Origin: Rhabdophis nuchalis
Lineage: Eukaryota > Chordata > Lepidosauria > Squamata > Natricidae
Direction: 5' to 3'
Assembly: GCA_039707465.1 (NCBI GenBank)
Contig: CM077647.1
Coordinates: 45,507,110-45,571,109 of the forward strand
DNA: 64,000 nt
Shown here: positions 31,662 to 43,079 of the stretch, one piece after another
Numbering within the stretch: the first letter of the stretch is position 1
Layout: every line of letters starts with the position of its first letter
Position numbers and translations under genes: made by a program
The notes under the pieces: model-generated
Seen by the model: only the letters and a program-made list of their open reading frames with translations
The model's database searches: none
Told to the model about the DNA's origin: nothing

Positions 31662-31860
31662 CTTACTCGCTCGCTCGCTTACCCACTGAACAAAGGTTCC
31701 TTCCCTCTCTCGCGGAGCCTTCTCAGCCCCTGGGAAGCGCAGCGGGGGAGGCTACGACTGCCTCTTTGCCCTTAGGGCAGCCGCTGTGCTTCCCAGGGGC
31801 TGAGAAGGCTCCGCGGAGGGCGAAGGAACCGTTGTCCAGTGGGTGAGCGAGCAAGTGTGG
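31662..31860. repeat. GC-rich inverted repeat in hAT
   Basis: Arms about 31662-31747 and 31780-31860 pair through CGGAGCCTTCTCAGCCCCTG, GTTCCTTC and CCCACTG. The loop is about 32 bp. Confidence 0.88.
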
Positions 31861-32050
31861 CTGGCGGGCTGCGGGTGGGTTGGCAGGTGGGCGGGCAAGG
31901 AAGGTTGCTGTGGCGGCGCCCAACAACCCGCCAGCTCCACTGGCTCACCCACCAGAAGCCGATTCCGAGGGTGGAAGAAGAGCCGCACTCGAGGGGCCAA
32001 AGAGCCGCTTGTGGCTCGCGAGCCACGGTTTGCCGACCACTGCCTTAGAT

Positions 32051-32836
32051 AAATATGAACACAAACCCAAACTCTGGCTTAGATATGTAGATGACACTTT
32101 CGTAATTTGGCCATATGGGAAAGAAAAACTGGACAACTTCCTCACACATCTGAACAGCCTACACCCCAAAATACAATTCACTATGGAAATAGAAGCTAAT
32201 AACCAGCTTCCCTTTCTGGACATCCTAATCTACAAAAAACCCAATGGCTCCCTAGGACACACCATCTACTAGAAAAAATCACAAACCAACCGCTACCTAA
32301 ATGCACAATCCCATCCCCACCCTGCACAGATCAACTCCAAGACCCTCATGTCCAGAACCAAATGCCTAGCCGACAAAGAACATCTGAAAACTGAATTACA
32401 CACTCTCACAAACGTATTAATCTCTAATGGATTCCAAAGAAAAGCAATTAGCAACCTAATCCAAAAGGAAACACGCCCCAAGAACCAAGACACAGAACAG
32501 GACAACGGCATCACTCTCCTCCCTTACATCAAAGGCATCACAGATAAAATCAGCAAAATTCTCCACAAGCACATTATCAAGACAGCCTTCAACACTGACC
32601 AAAAAATAGCCAACATCTTAAGAAACCCCAAAGACAAGGTCCAGCTAGAAAACCAAGGAGTCTACAAAATACCATGCAAAATCTACCCTGCAACATACAT
32701 AGGACAAACTAATAGGAGAATAAATGCATGTATCACAGAACAAAAGAACGCAGTAAGAAAAAAAGAAACAACTCCTCCCTCTACCAACACCTTAAAGCTA
32801 CAGGACATGAAATTGATTTTGAAGGAACCAAATTAA
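32051..32836 (+). pseudogene. Penelope RT C-terminus and GIY-YIG endonuclease
   Basis: Continues with KPKLWLRYVDDTFVIWPYGK (YVDD at 32084-32095, catalytic) and LPFLDILIYKKPNG. A TAG follows HTIY. The frame resumes with LNAQSHP and LISNGFQRKAISN, then the endonuclease with GVYKIPC at about 32657 and ATYIGQTNRRI at about 32690. GIY-YIG nucleases nick the target for priming. The order RT then GIY-YIG is diagnostic of Penelope-like elements. Confidence 0.88.
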
Positions 32837-33149
32837 TCTCCAAAACTGAACAGTTCAACAAGAGAATAATTATGAAAGCCATCAAAATAGAGAAACACCG
32901 CCACAACATGAAAAAATGTGATGATATCTCCCACCTACCAGACATCTGGAAACCAGCACTAGCCAACAAACAAGCCTGACCCACCACTCAGGCCATTACA
33001 ATACAAAAGAACAATGAACACACAGCCAGCGCCAATCAGCACCGATCTACCAATCATGATACAATTATTCAACCAATCAACCCACTCACAGCAACAAAGC
33101 CAGCACTCCACTCCCCTACCAAGATTTAGAGAAAGACAGCAGCTCCAAA

Positions 33150-33200
33150 GCTGAAAATGCCAACCTGAAGATGGCGAGTGAGACCTTGGCGAAATGTTTC
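33150..33200 (+). ncRNA. degenerate hammerhead ribozyme-like motif in Penelope tail
   Basis: CTGAAGA (33165-33171) fits the CUGANGA core and GAAA (33191-33194) the second core strand. Between them GGCGAG and CTTGGC could form a damaged stem II. Penelope elements are known to carry hammerhead motifs at this place. Stem III pairing here is poor, so self-cleavage is doubtful. Confidence 0.5.
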
Positions 33201-36200
33201 CACTTCAATTTCAATTCAATTTCAATTTATTTGATTTGTAGACCGCGCCCTCTCCCCGAAGGGACTCGGGGCGGTGCACAGAACTTAAAAAACATATATA
33301 AATACAACAAGACAATACTTAAAATAGAATTAAATAATTTACCTGCGCTAAAAGTTTAAAATCTTAAAACCTTAAAAACCCTTTACACTAATTCCCAGCA
33401 ATCCCTATTAAAACAATTTAAATTTATATTACAGCATAGGAAGGATAGATTAGGCCAGGCTGGCCAGATGAAAAAAGTAAGATTTTAGCTTTTGGCGGAA
33501 GGAGCGGAGGTCCGTGGTTGTTCTCAATTCGGGAGGTAAGTCGTTCCAGAGGGTTGGGCCCACCACAGAGAAGGCCCTTCCCCTGGGTGTCGCCTGCTGG
33601 CACTGCCTAGTGGATGGCACCCGGAGCAGTCCCTTTCTGTGAGAGCGAATCGGCCGCAGGGTTATATGAGGCAGAATGCGATCCCGTAAATAACTAGGTC
33701 CCGTGCCATGGAGCGCTTTAAAGATAGTAATCAACACCTTGAAGCGCACCTAAAAGACCACAGGTAGCCAGTGCAGCTCGTGCAGGAATGGTGTTATGTG
33801 GGAGAACCTGGAGGCTCCCAGGACTGCCTGCGCGGCCGCGTTCTGGACTAGCTGTAGTCTTCGGGTGCACCTCAAGCGAAGCCCCATGTAGACAGCGTTA
33901 CAATAGTCTAGATGGGATGTCACGAGTGCATGAGTGACTGTGTGAAGGGCGTCCTGATCCAATAAGGGCCAATAACTGGCGTACCAGGCGGACGTGGTAG
34001 AATGCCCCCCTAGCCACGGCCGTCACTTGATCTTCCATGGACAGCCAGGTATCCAGGAGGACGCCCAAGTTGCGTGCCCTATCCACTGAGGCTAGATGTT
34101 CACCCCCAATGGCCAGTGATGGAATAAACTGGTTGTACCGGGACACCGGAAACCACAGCCACTCGGTCCTGGATGGGTTGAGTCTCAGTCTGTTCCTTCC
34201 CATCCAAACCCACACAGCTTCTAGACACCGGGACATCACTTCGAAGGCATCATTGGGGTGATTTGGAATAGATATGTACAGCTGGGTGTCATCAGTGTAC
34301 AGGTGGTACTCTACCCGAAAACCATGGATGATCTCGCCTAGCGGCTTCATATATGTGTTGAACAGGAGTGGCGAGAGGACCGACCCCTGAGGCACCCCAC
34401 ATGTGAGGGGTCTCGAGGTCGATCTCTGCCCTCCTGCCAACACAAATTGCGATTGACCGGAGAGGTAGGAGGAGAACCACCGTAGAACGGTGCCCTCACC
34501 CCCAACCCCTCCAGTCGATGCAAAAGGATACCATGGTCGATGGTATCAAAAGCCGCAGAGAGGTCTAATAGGATCAGGGTGGACGAACAACCTCCATCTC
34601 TGGCCCTCCAGAGATCATCTACCAGTGCGACCAATGCCGTCTCAGTGCTGTGACCGGGCCGGAAGCCGCACTGGCACGGATCCAGATAAACCATTTACTC
34701 CAGGTGCCGAGGAAACTGGTGAGCCACCACACTCTCTACAACCTTCGTCAAAAAGTGAAGGTTGGAGACCGGATGATAATTTACTAACAATGCTGGGTCC
34801 AGGGAAGGCTTCTTGAGGAGGGGCCTCACCACCGCCTCTTTCAAGACGGCAGGCAAGATCCCCTCACTCAAATAAGCATTCACTATCTCCTGGAGCCAGC
34901 CTCGTGTAACCTCCCAAGATGCCAGTACAAGCCAGGAGGGACATGGGTCCAATAAACATGTGGTAGCTCTCAGTCCCCTACGTAACCTGTCCATATCTTC
35001 GGAAGTAACAGAGTCAAACTCCTCCCACAAACTTGTCTCAAGACCTGCCTCGGGTAATCCCTCCAGACTATTTTCAATGGAGGCCAACTTGCTCTGAATC
35101 TGAGCGATTTTCTCCTGCAGATACTCTCCAAATTCCTCTGCTCTACCCTGTAGAGGGGCTTCCCGCGGCCTCTGCTGAAGGAGGGAGCGGGTCACCCCAA
35201 ACAGGGCGGCAGGGTGGTTATCTGCGGATGCGATAAAAGTGGCACAATGATGATGTTTGGCCACTCTTATCGCCACAAGATAAGTCCTCAAATGGGCTCT
35301 CACCTGTGTTCGGTCAGATTCAGATCGTGTAGATCTCCATTTCCTCTCTAGGCGTCTCTTATGGCGTTTCATCACCCTCAACTCCTCGGTGAACCAAGGA
35401 GCCTGGGTGGTTCGACACCACATGAGAGGCCGCAAGGACGCGACCTGATCCAAGGCCCCCGTGGCCGCGGTACTCCATGCCGCCACTAGGTCCTCCGTCG
35501 GGGCGCAGGTCAGGGTCACAGGTAGTGGCCCAAGCTCCATCTGGAACCTCTTCGGGTCCATCAGGCGCCTGGGGCGGAACCATCTAGGAGTTGAAGGTTC
35601 CGCCTCCCCGCGGTGGGGTGCAGCGATAGGAAAATCGAGCCGGAGAAGTGAGTGATCCGACCATGACGGGTATAATGGCTAGCTTCCCTATGCCAAGATC
35701 ACTCATCCACTGACTGGAGAGAAAAACCAAATCCAACGTGTGTCCACTCTCGTGTGTGGGGGCCCTGAATTACCTGGGTCAGGTCCATGGCCATCATGGA
35801 GGCTATGAACTCCCAAGCTGCCTCGGATGATTCGCCTACCGATGGCAGGTTGAAATCCCCCATGACTAACAGTCTGGGGGTCTCAACCGCCACTTCAGCG
35901 ATCACCTCGAGGAGCTCAGGCAGGGCTACTGTTACATAGCGGGGAGCCAGGTATACAATCAGCAAGCCCAACTGCCTCCCTAGGCCCCACTTCACGCAGA
36001 GGGACTCACAGCCAGTGGTCTGTGGTACAGTGGTCTCTCTTGGCTCAAGGCCTTCCTTAATAATAACCCCCACCCCCACCCAGGGCCCGTGGCTGATGGA
36101 ACGCGCGGTAACCTGGCGGGCTCATTTCCACGAGAGGTAAACTGCCCTCGTGGCCCAGCCAGGTCTCCGTGATTCCCACCAGGTCCGGCCAAGACAATAT

Positions 36201-36205
36201 CATTC
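33201..36205 (-). mobile_element. L2-type LINE, long decayed copy
   Basis: Reads right to left. The tail is AATTTC-type repeats (33204-33232), with the RT C-terminus at 33450-33962, [10 protein letters not shown] near 34285, [20 protein letters not shown] near 34530, RT N-terminus 34695-35200 and linker to 35561. The endonuclease (GDFNLPS near 35850, ETWLGHEG near 36150) follows. It is truncated at about 36205 within the N-terminal part of the endonuclease. Structure is as in 3430-8038 but with several frameshifts; YADD has become YTDD. Confidence 0.88.
34695..35561 (-). pseudogene. L2 linker and RT N-terminal half
   Basis: Longest open piece (288 residues) of the decayed L2: LMWCRTTQAPWFTEELRVMK, then LDPCPSWLVLASWEVTRGWL and VVRPLLKKPSLDPALLVNYH. 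It is collinear with residues about 395-680 of the intact ORF. Confidence 0.85.
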
Positions 36206-36239
36206 TTACACGGGAAAAGACAAAAATACAAGAAGATCA

Positions 36240-36241
<2 letters not shown>

Positions 36242-36271
<30 letters not shown>
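36242..36271. repeat. (TG)n microsatellite
   Basis: About 15 TG units. Confidence 0.95.
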
Positions 36272-36273
<2 letters not shown>

Positions 36274-37038
36274 GTTTTTATAAGCTGATCAATAAATAAA
36301 TCAGGGAGACTAGTATAGATCTATTTCGAGCTTTTTAGCTCTCATTAGCTAGCCATACCCTTACTGGGATTCGAACCGGGGCTGTATTGCATGTCAGGCA
36401 ATAGCTTTTAGCCATTCAGCCAGCCAGGTTCTCCTATTGCATCAGCTGAGACAGGAGGATTAGTAGTTATAATTGTTCCACAACACCCTGTTAGGGCCCC
36501 AATTAAGGGAGGAAGCATACTGTTTCCTTTTCTGCCTTTCGGCTCATCACCAGAGACCACCTAGACAGAAAGCCATGAGTTCCATTGTGTGATTTTTTAA
36601 ATATGTGTGTTAGTTTTATGAGCTGATCAATAAATAAATCAGGGAGACTAGTACAGATCTATTTCGAGCATTTTAGCTCTCATCAGCTAGCCATACCCTT
36701 ACTGGGATTCGAACCGGGACTGTATTGCATGTCAGGCATGAGCCTTTAGCCATTCAGCCAGCCAGGTTCTCTTATTGCATCAGCTGAGACAGGAGGATTA
36801 GTATTTATAATTGTTCCACAACACCCTGTTAGGGCCCCAATTAAGGGAGGAAGCATACTCTTTCCTTTTCTGCCATTTATTGATCAGCTCATAAAACTAA
36901 CACACATATTAAAAAAAAAATCATACAACAGAACTCATGGCTTTCTGTCTAGATGGTCTCTGGTGATGAGCCGAAAGGCAGAAAAGGAAACAGTATGTCT
37001 CCTCCCTTAATTGGGGCCCTAATAGGGTGTTGTGGAAA
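36271..37038 (-). repeat. tRNA-SINE cluster, tandem plus inverted
   Basis: Unit A (36271-36609) and unit B (36610-36874) are direct copies at an offset of 339 bp. On the minus strand each holds a tRNA-like head with TGGCTGAATGGCTAAAAGC (A box) and GGTTCGAATCCC (B box). A third piece (36875-37038) is the inverse of 36476-36634, giving arms of about 160 bp around unit B. Confidence 0.88.
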
Positions 37039-37064
37039 TATATATATACTTCCCTTCCCCATAC

Positions 37065-37490
37065 TTCCCTTTGACCGATCCGCTCCCACAGAGAGGGCCT
37101 TCTCCAGGTGCCGTCGGCCGGGCAATTACGGTTAGCGACATCCAGCGGAAGGGCCTTCTCTGTGGCGGGCCGCACCCTCTGGAACGACCTTCCCCCCGAA
37201 CTCCGCACTATCTCGGTTCTCCGCCTTTTCCGCCAGCGTCTTAAAACGCATCTATTTCAACAAGCCGGCCTAGCATAGTCACCCGATATGGACTTTTATT
37301 AGCTATAAATTTTAATTTGAGGGATTGTATAATATTTTTAGCACAGGGTAACTAGTTTAATATGGGTTTTAGTAATTGATGTATCTGTATATATGTTTTC
37401 TTTTTTAATTGCCTGTGCGCCGCCTTGTGTCCTTATACAGGAGAAGGTGCGGGATAGAAATTTAAGAAATGAAATGAAATGAAATGCCTA
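37065..37490 (+). mobile_element. L2-type LINE 3' end
   Basis: RT C-terminal codons (DRSAPTERAFSRCR in one frame) and LWNDLPPELRT-equivalent DNA, a 3' UTR with GCGCCGCCTTGTGTCC, and a GAAAT tail (37469-37488). Confidence 0.85.
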
Positions 37491-37542
37491 TATTTGAACT
37501 GTACTGCCTTGTGAATTGTCTTATTGACATAACCCTCTTAAC

Positions 37543-37879
37543 GAGCCGAGGTTGAAACTGCGGAGCATGTCCTTCTGTCTTGCCCCATGTATAACGGAGA
37601 CAGATCTAAGTTACTGTCTCTCCTTGAAACCATCCCTTCTAGACTCAATGGTTGTAACTTGATGGCCCACTGCCTAGGAGATGGCTCTTCATATATCACT
37701 TTTCAGGTCTCAAAATTCTTCTTAAGAGCTGTAACCATTAAGGGAGAATGCTGTAACCTTCCTTAGTTAAGCTATTGGTGATCCATTGTTATGATATTAT
37801 GATTATGATTATTATTTTTAACGTTTCTTCCTGTAGTACTTGTGTTTTGGTCTGTGACCGTAAATAAAAGTATATATAT
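37543..37879 (+). mobile_element. 5'-truncated LINE with 14-bp target duplication
   Basis: Flanked by identical ATAACCCTCTTAAC (37529-37542, 37880-37893). It encodes the last 72 or so residues of an ORF2: AEVETAEHVLLSCPMYNGDR up to KGECCNLP and a stop at about 37765. A short 3' UTR ends in TA repeats. The ETAEHVLLSCP motif occurs in several LINE clades, so the family is not assigned. Confidence 0.78.
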
Positions 37880-37893
37880 ATAACCCTCTTAAC

Positions 37894-38330
37894 ATTGTTT
37901 AGAGTAAGTCAGTTTAGAGAAAGCTATTGTAAAGTCTGCAGCAGCCTTGAATGATTGTCTTTTTTTTTTTTTTTGGCTTCAGGTTCACATTTTTCTGCCT
38001 GAAAACTTAGATAAATATTTAAAATTTTTGTGAAGTTTGCAGCTTATACAGTAAAAAAATTTTTTTTAGAACTGTACCGGAATTATAGCGTTACAATACT
38101 ATGGATGATGGTGTGAAAAGAATTTCTGAAAGTTTGGATGGATAAATTTGAACAGATACAGACCATAATATTATAATTTGTTTTATTTGATATACTTTAC
38201 ATTTTCATGGTGCTTTTTAGTCATGTTTTAAAAAGACAAAATCCATATAATATGTAACATGTAAGCCATTACAAGGATTGAACAGTTTGTGTGTACAGCT
38301 CATGTTCCTTTTCCACTTCTGTGTGAACAG
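37894..38330. other. AT-rich DNA, no recognised feature
   Basis: Poly-T near 37960-37975; otherwise nothing. Confidence 0.5.
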
Positions 38331-38463
38331 CAGGGGTGTCAAACTGGCAGCCTGTGGAATGGATGCATTACACGCAGGCCACACCCATCCCAGCTCCATG
38401 AAGGGGAAAATGTCACGATATGTCACGTGATAGCAGCGTTATGCTGCGAGTTTGACACCAGTG
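38331..38463. mobile_element. 133-bp hAT MITE
   Basis: Ends CAGGGGTGTCAAACT and AGTTTGACACCAGTG. Flanking 8-mers GTGAACAG and GTGTAGAG agree at 6 of 8 positions. Confidence 0.75.
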
Positions 38464-39554
38464 GTGTAGAGGATTTATCACTTTCTCATTACATCATCAG
38501 TTTAAAGGTTGCCTGAAATACAGTGTGAATAAGTTATTATAGAGATTAGACTCAAAATAGTATAAAATAATTAGAATAGAATTACTGAATAGCAATTATT
38601 TTTATGACCGCTTCTGAGATTGTCTTATGTGATTGTTTCACATGGTCTTGTGTGATTGTTTCACAAGAAAAAAAAGTGATCTATTTTCCTCCCAAATTAC
38701 ATCACTCCACTTAGTGAAACTGAGATGTCCAGTTTATTTTGTTGCATGAAGGTCTAAGACAAAATAAATACTGGAACAAGAAATTGTTAAGTGAATGATT
38801 GTGCAATAAGTAGGTTTAAGAATTTTCTGGCAAGAAGCTCTAAGTACATGTGACTGTGTTTCCTTTAAAAATAAATTCATTGTCTTAGTTCAAATATGTT
38901 TTAAAAATGCTTTAACACAGAAATCTGAGTGGATAATCCTGATGCAGTTATCTTGATGACTAAAAAAGTCTTTTTGAAACACTGCCTAAAAGTACTTCCG
39001 TTGCTGGAAGCCAAGATTTTGCTTTGGAGAAATCTTAAATGTCTACAAAAAAGAGAAACATCTGACGTTCTAAAAGCGGAGCTGATGCTAGTATAGAGCA
39101 ACTAGGAAAAGTTAAGTGCCCATAAAGTAGAATGAAGAACTGAAGCTTTGCTGAAGCTGGCTGAATAATGCAGTTGAAAATAAATAGAGAGATCACACCT
39201 AGCATAGAGAGGTTTAACAAGATCATTGGGGATATATCTTCCAATGTGGGGTACAGCATCAGTATACTGGTAATATCCAATTATATTTTTTGATCCCAAC
39301 TGAGGCTGTCAAAGTCTGTCCCAACCTGCTATTTAGGCCTGAATGAGGGGAAGATCCCAACTTTCAACTTGTGTGAGAAATCAGTTTCCTGTTCAAAAGT
39401 AATGCACAATCTGGTGGTCATGGACTTAATAGCTCTTGCTTGATGAACAAGTGGTATCTCTGAACAAGAAAGTCTTTGCACAGTTTTATTTGATGCACCA
39501 ATTGTGCTTTTCATAGATTGAGAGGTCCGTCAAACAATCATTCATGCCTTTGTG
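38464..39554. other. AT-rich DNA without recognised gene
   Basis: Minus-strand frames at 38901-39514 are short, overlapping and match no family I know. They may be the remains of an old LINE or processed pseudogene, but this is not supported by any motif. Confidence 0.4.
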
Positions 39555-39750
39555 ATCAGGGGTGGATTTCAAAAATTTTTACTACCAGTTCTGTGGGTGT
39601 GGCTTGTTTGGGGAATACAGCTTGTTGGTCATGTGATGGTGGGAGTGGCTTCATGGTCATGTGACTGGTTGGTTACATGACTGGGTGGGCATAGCTGGTT
39701 GGTCATGTGATTGGGTGGGTGTGGCCAACTTTATGTCACTCACATCAAGG
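39555..39750 (+). repeat. interspersed repeat, GGTCATGTGAC family
   Basis: Begins GGGGTGGATTTCAAAAATTT, then repeats GGTCATGTGA and GGGTGGGTGTGGCC. Inverse relative of 8200-8395. Confidence 0.65.
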
Positions 39751-40073
39751 GGTGCCTGGCCTGGCCTCTCCTCGCCTTAAAGGCCTCAATGAGATACAAT
39801 TTGTCTATTTATTTACTACTCCTGAACAACAAAAATATACTATTTTATCTTATGTATAGTATGCCATATGTGTACATACATATTACATAGTAGAGTGTGT
39901 TTCAAGGCATCTTCTGAAGCTACCTCTAGTGCCAGGGTTTGTGGTCCTTCCTTCCTCTCTTTTCTCTGTCTCTCCCTTCCTTCTTCTCTCCCTTCATGTA
40001 TCTATTTATCCATCCATCCATGCAACTATATGTCATCTACTTTTTCTTCCTTCCCTCCCCCTTCCATCCATCC

Positions 40074-40134
40074 ATCCATCCATCCATCCATCCATCCATC
40101 CATCCATCCATCCATCCATCCATCCATCCATCCA
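40074..40134. repeat. (CCAT)n microsatellite
   Basis: About 15 perfect tetranucleotide units; shorter runs lie upstream at 40007-40022. Confidence 0.95.
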
Positions 40135-40177
40135 TAAAAATTCCATACAGCTTTCTGAACTCTTAAGGCAAAACAAA

Positions 40178-40478
40178 TACAAGTGGTCCTCGCTTAATGG
40201 CCAGTTGCTAAGCAAGTGTTCTGATTTATGACTGATCTCCCCAGAGCTACTTGACCTGTTTTTGGACTTTTGACAGCCATGGACACAGACAGACAGACAG
40301 ACACACTCACACACACACACTTATGACCAGTTACAACACCCAGGTTTTCTATGTTTTTGCCAGTTTCCAACAATTCCTTCTGGTTTCTGGTTAAAAATAC
40401 CCATTGGGGAAAATGGACTACTCTAACAACCACAGTGTTCGCTGTTCACTTAATGACCACAAGGTTCATTTACACAGG
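40178..40478. repeat. TIR-repeat remnants with AC/ACAG microsatellite
   Basis: TGGTCCTCGCTTAATGGCCA and CACTTAATGACCACAAGG resemble the family at 44796-45189. An ACAG/AC run lies at 40278-40320. Confidence 0.6.
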
Positions 40479-40479
40479 T

Positions 40480-40795
40480 CTCTCTCCCTTTCTCTCTCAA
40501 TCTCTCTTTTTGTCATTTCTCTCTATCTCCTCCTCTATCATTTTCTCTTTTTCAATCTGTTTCTCATTTCTCTTTCTCCTTCCATCTCTTTCTTTCTTCA
40601 TCTCCCTCCTCTCTCTTTCCTCCCCCTCTCTCTTTCTCTTTCTCCATCTCTCTCTCCCATTTCTGTCTTTCTCCATCCCCTCTCATTCGCTCTTTCTCCA
40701 TCTGTTTCTCATTTTTTCTCCCCCCTCCCATTCTCTTTCTCCATCTCTCTCTCAGTTTTTCATTTCTCTCTTTCTCCCTTACCCTCATGTGTGTG
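40480..40795. repeat. CT-rich pyrimidine tract
   Basis: Over 300 bp of TCTCTTTCTC-type sequence. Frames across it are low-complexity artefacts. Confidence 0.9.
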
Positions 40796-40799
40796 TGTG

Positions 40800-43079
40800 C
40801 AGGCCTGATACAGGACAGAGCCATCCACTTCCCCAGCAAAGGAAGGGGTTTGAGACTGTGTCGCGGCTCTGAGCGCTATCATCACAACTGCCCCTTCCTC
40901 TTTCCCACCTCTTGTTGTGGTCATGCTCTCTTCTTCTTTCCCCCTCCCCCATGAGCTTGGCATTCCCCATGCAGTGCCTGCAGGGCTTGAGACTTTAATC
41001 TCTCCTCTTTCCCAAGGTATGGGCTTTAATGGAGGGGAAGTAAAAGCAACCAAACAAACATCCTCCCAGAGCAGCAGCTGCTTGGTTTGCCCTGCAGATT
41101 GCCTTTTTTTTCTCCCCTTGGCTCGTTTTTTAAACTTTAGAAGCATCATTTACAGGCAAAGCCGTCCCCTTTGTTTTTCTGCCCTTCTTTTCACTTGAGG
41201 GGTGTGACGGTGCTTAGCCTGCTGGCCTATGACATTGAGCATTTGGAGAAGTATAGCGCTCCTCGCTCTATCACCAGAGCTTCAATGCTCTACTCAGGGA
41301 ATAAGAAAGCCACATTGCCACTTTGCGCTCTTTAGAAGTCATTTAAAAGGACTGAAGCAGTGAGAGGATAATGTTCCTGGGGGCCAGCTAGTCACCAACG
41401 TCTAGCAGCATTATTGTTCAGCCCCTCATTCCCCACTAGCTGCCAATGAAAGAGGCGGCTACTGAGTCTCAAGCTCGATTCAGGTGGCCATTAAAATGCT
41501 GTCAAAGGGTTTGTGCTTTTCCCTGGCGGCATCCTGGCAGTAGCAGCTGAGTGAGGGAAGGAGAGGGGGCAGAGAACGAAGCAGGTTGGCTGGTGCTTTC
41601 AGGCACACAATAAAAAGAGCAGCTGGGCTTGCCTCTCCTCACTTGACAACTTCAGGAGCCACAACAGACAAAAGGCTTCCCTCCCCAATTCAGCAAAGGT
41701 ATAATTATGCAGACGAAGAAATGCATGCGCAAACACAAAAAGAAACTGTTGATTTTGGTGACTAGAGGGAAAATGTTCATTATGCCAGGGCTACACCATA
41801 GCCAAATACCAGGGGCAAGCAAGCACCTTCACACTTCCCTTCCTTTCCCATCTAGCTGCTTTATGAGGCCGGGAAGGTGTGTGTGAGTGGGTAGACATCC
41901 CTCAAGCGAGCACCAAAGCAGAGCAAAGGTGCATGCAGGGCGGGTGGCTGGTCATTTAAGGAGGGTCTTAACAGGATGTAAAAGGATGTGGCTTCTCTCC
42001 TGCACTAAGACTCCGGCCATTGCCTTGTTGTGTTATTTGTTCTCCCCACTCCAATGACAGGAGGAGGAGGGAATAGGATCGCAAGAGCCTTAGTGCTGGA
42101 GCGAAGGAGCTCTGTACCTCCTTTCATGCCACATTTGTGTGTAAGGCAGCATTAGCTTAGTTTGAGCCCTCTGTGCTTGGCTGAGGAGCTGCAGGAGGGA
42201 CACGGCAAGGTGATGGCTAGGGCCTTAGTGCAGGAGTCCTTTTGTGTCCTGCTAAGACCTTCTTTAAGTGAGCAGCCGGCCACCCCACGTGTGCCTTTGC
42301 TGTGCTTTGGCACTTGCTTGAGGGAGGTCTCCCTGAGTATGCGCACCCTCCTGGCCCTGCCACAGTCAGCCAGGGGGTCGCAACAAGAGAAAGGCTACCC
42401 AAAAGGAAGTGTCCGTCATGGCTGGCAATCAATTTCTAAAAATAAGAAATAAAAGTAGCGAAGCACCCCAAGGCAAGCTTGCTGGCCCCGGCTTTTCGAC
42501 AGAGAGAGAAGAGACCCAGAAACAGACAGACAGACACTCACACACACACGCGCACACACACATAGAGATGGGGGGAGATCATCAGAAAAGGGCTTTGTCT
42601 GAGTCTGACACCTGGGGTGGGTGTGTGAGCTTCAGCAGAGACAACTCCCTTTTCCCGCTGCCCTGAACCTTTTAAAGCTGCGGCCAGGTGCTGCTGGCCT
42701 GTTCTTCTTTTTGACGTCCCCTCTTCTGGATTCCATTCCCACCCCGCCAGCCCTTGTGTGTGAAGGCCAGCGTCAGTCTGGGATGGACCAGGCCAGTGTC
42801 TCTGGGAGGAGAGCAGTGGAGAGCAGTCCCCAAGCAACTGAGACACGCCCATCATAAACAAGGGCCAGAAAAAGCTCCACAAAAGTGAGGCACTGGAGAA
42901 TCAGCCCTGGCGGCTTTTCCATCCCCACCATTGCCCTTATCTTCTCAGGCCATGCGAGGGAGTGATGGGGTAAGTCAGTGATGGGACAGGAAGCCACAAG
43001 AGCGGCGCGAGACAAGTGTGGCTGGGGAGAAATGAGGGGGAGGAGAAGGCCGGTCTTCTGCTAGGTAGACAGGAAAGTG
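40800..43079. other. moderately GC-rich non-coding DNA
   Basis: No ORF with recognisable content. It has a short CA run near 42538-42560. The composition differs from the AT-rich surroundings, but CpG is not clearly enriched, so I do not call a promoter. Confidence 0.45.

Larger units (their letters stand above)
31123..32042. mobile_element. non-autonomous hAT element with perfect target duplication
   Basis: Terminal repeats CAGTGGTGGGCAAAC and GTTTGCCGACCACTG, with an identical 8-bp duplication CCTTAGAT on both sides (31115-31122, 32043-32050). The interior has a TIR-repeat scrap, TTTC and CT microsatellites and a GC-rich palindrome. It has no transposase. Confidence 0.93.
30596..33200 (+). 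mobile_element. Penelope-like element, 5'-truncated, split by hAT
   Basis: Plus-strand reverse transcriptase, then GIY-YIG endonuclease, then a tail with a hammerhead-like core. A 920-bp hAT element (31123-32042) interrupts the RT between the template-gripping and YVDD motifs. It is damaged by a stop (TAG near 32270) and frameshifts near 30900 and 30960. Confidence 0.88.

Noticed and set aside
36365..36440. Possible tRNA gene (GGTTCGAATCCC B box on the minus strand)
   Set aside because: The flanking sequence is repeated as part of a SINE unit and the acceptor stem is not evident, so it is a tRNA-derived SINE head.
38901..39514. Three overlapping minus-strand frames that might be an old pseudogene
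   Set aside because: No recognised motif in any frame and no splice or insertion signs; left as unassigned DNA.
40351..40872. 173-residue Ser/Phe/Leu-rich frame resembling a membrane protein
   Set aside because: Pure CT-rich tract translation with no start context or family signature.
41200..43060. Possible CpG-island promoter of SNX13
   Set aside because: GC content is raised but CpG density is not, and no exon encoding MLTE followed by a donor was found nearby.
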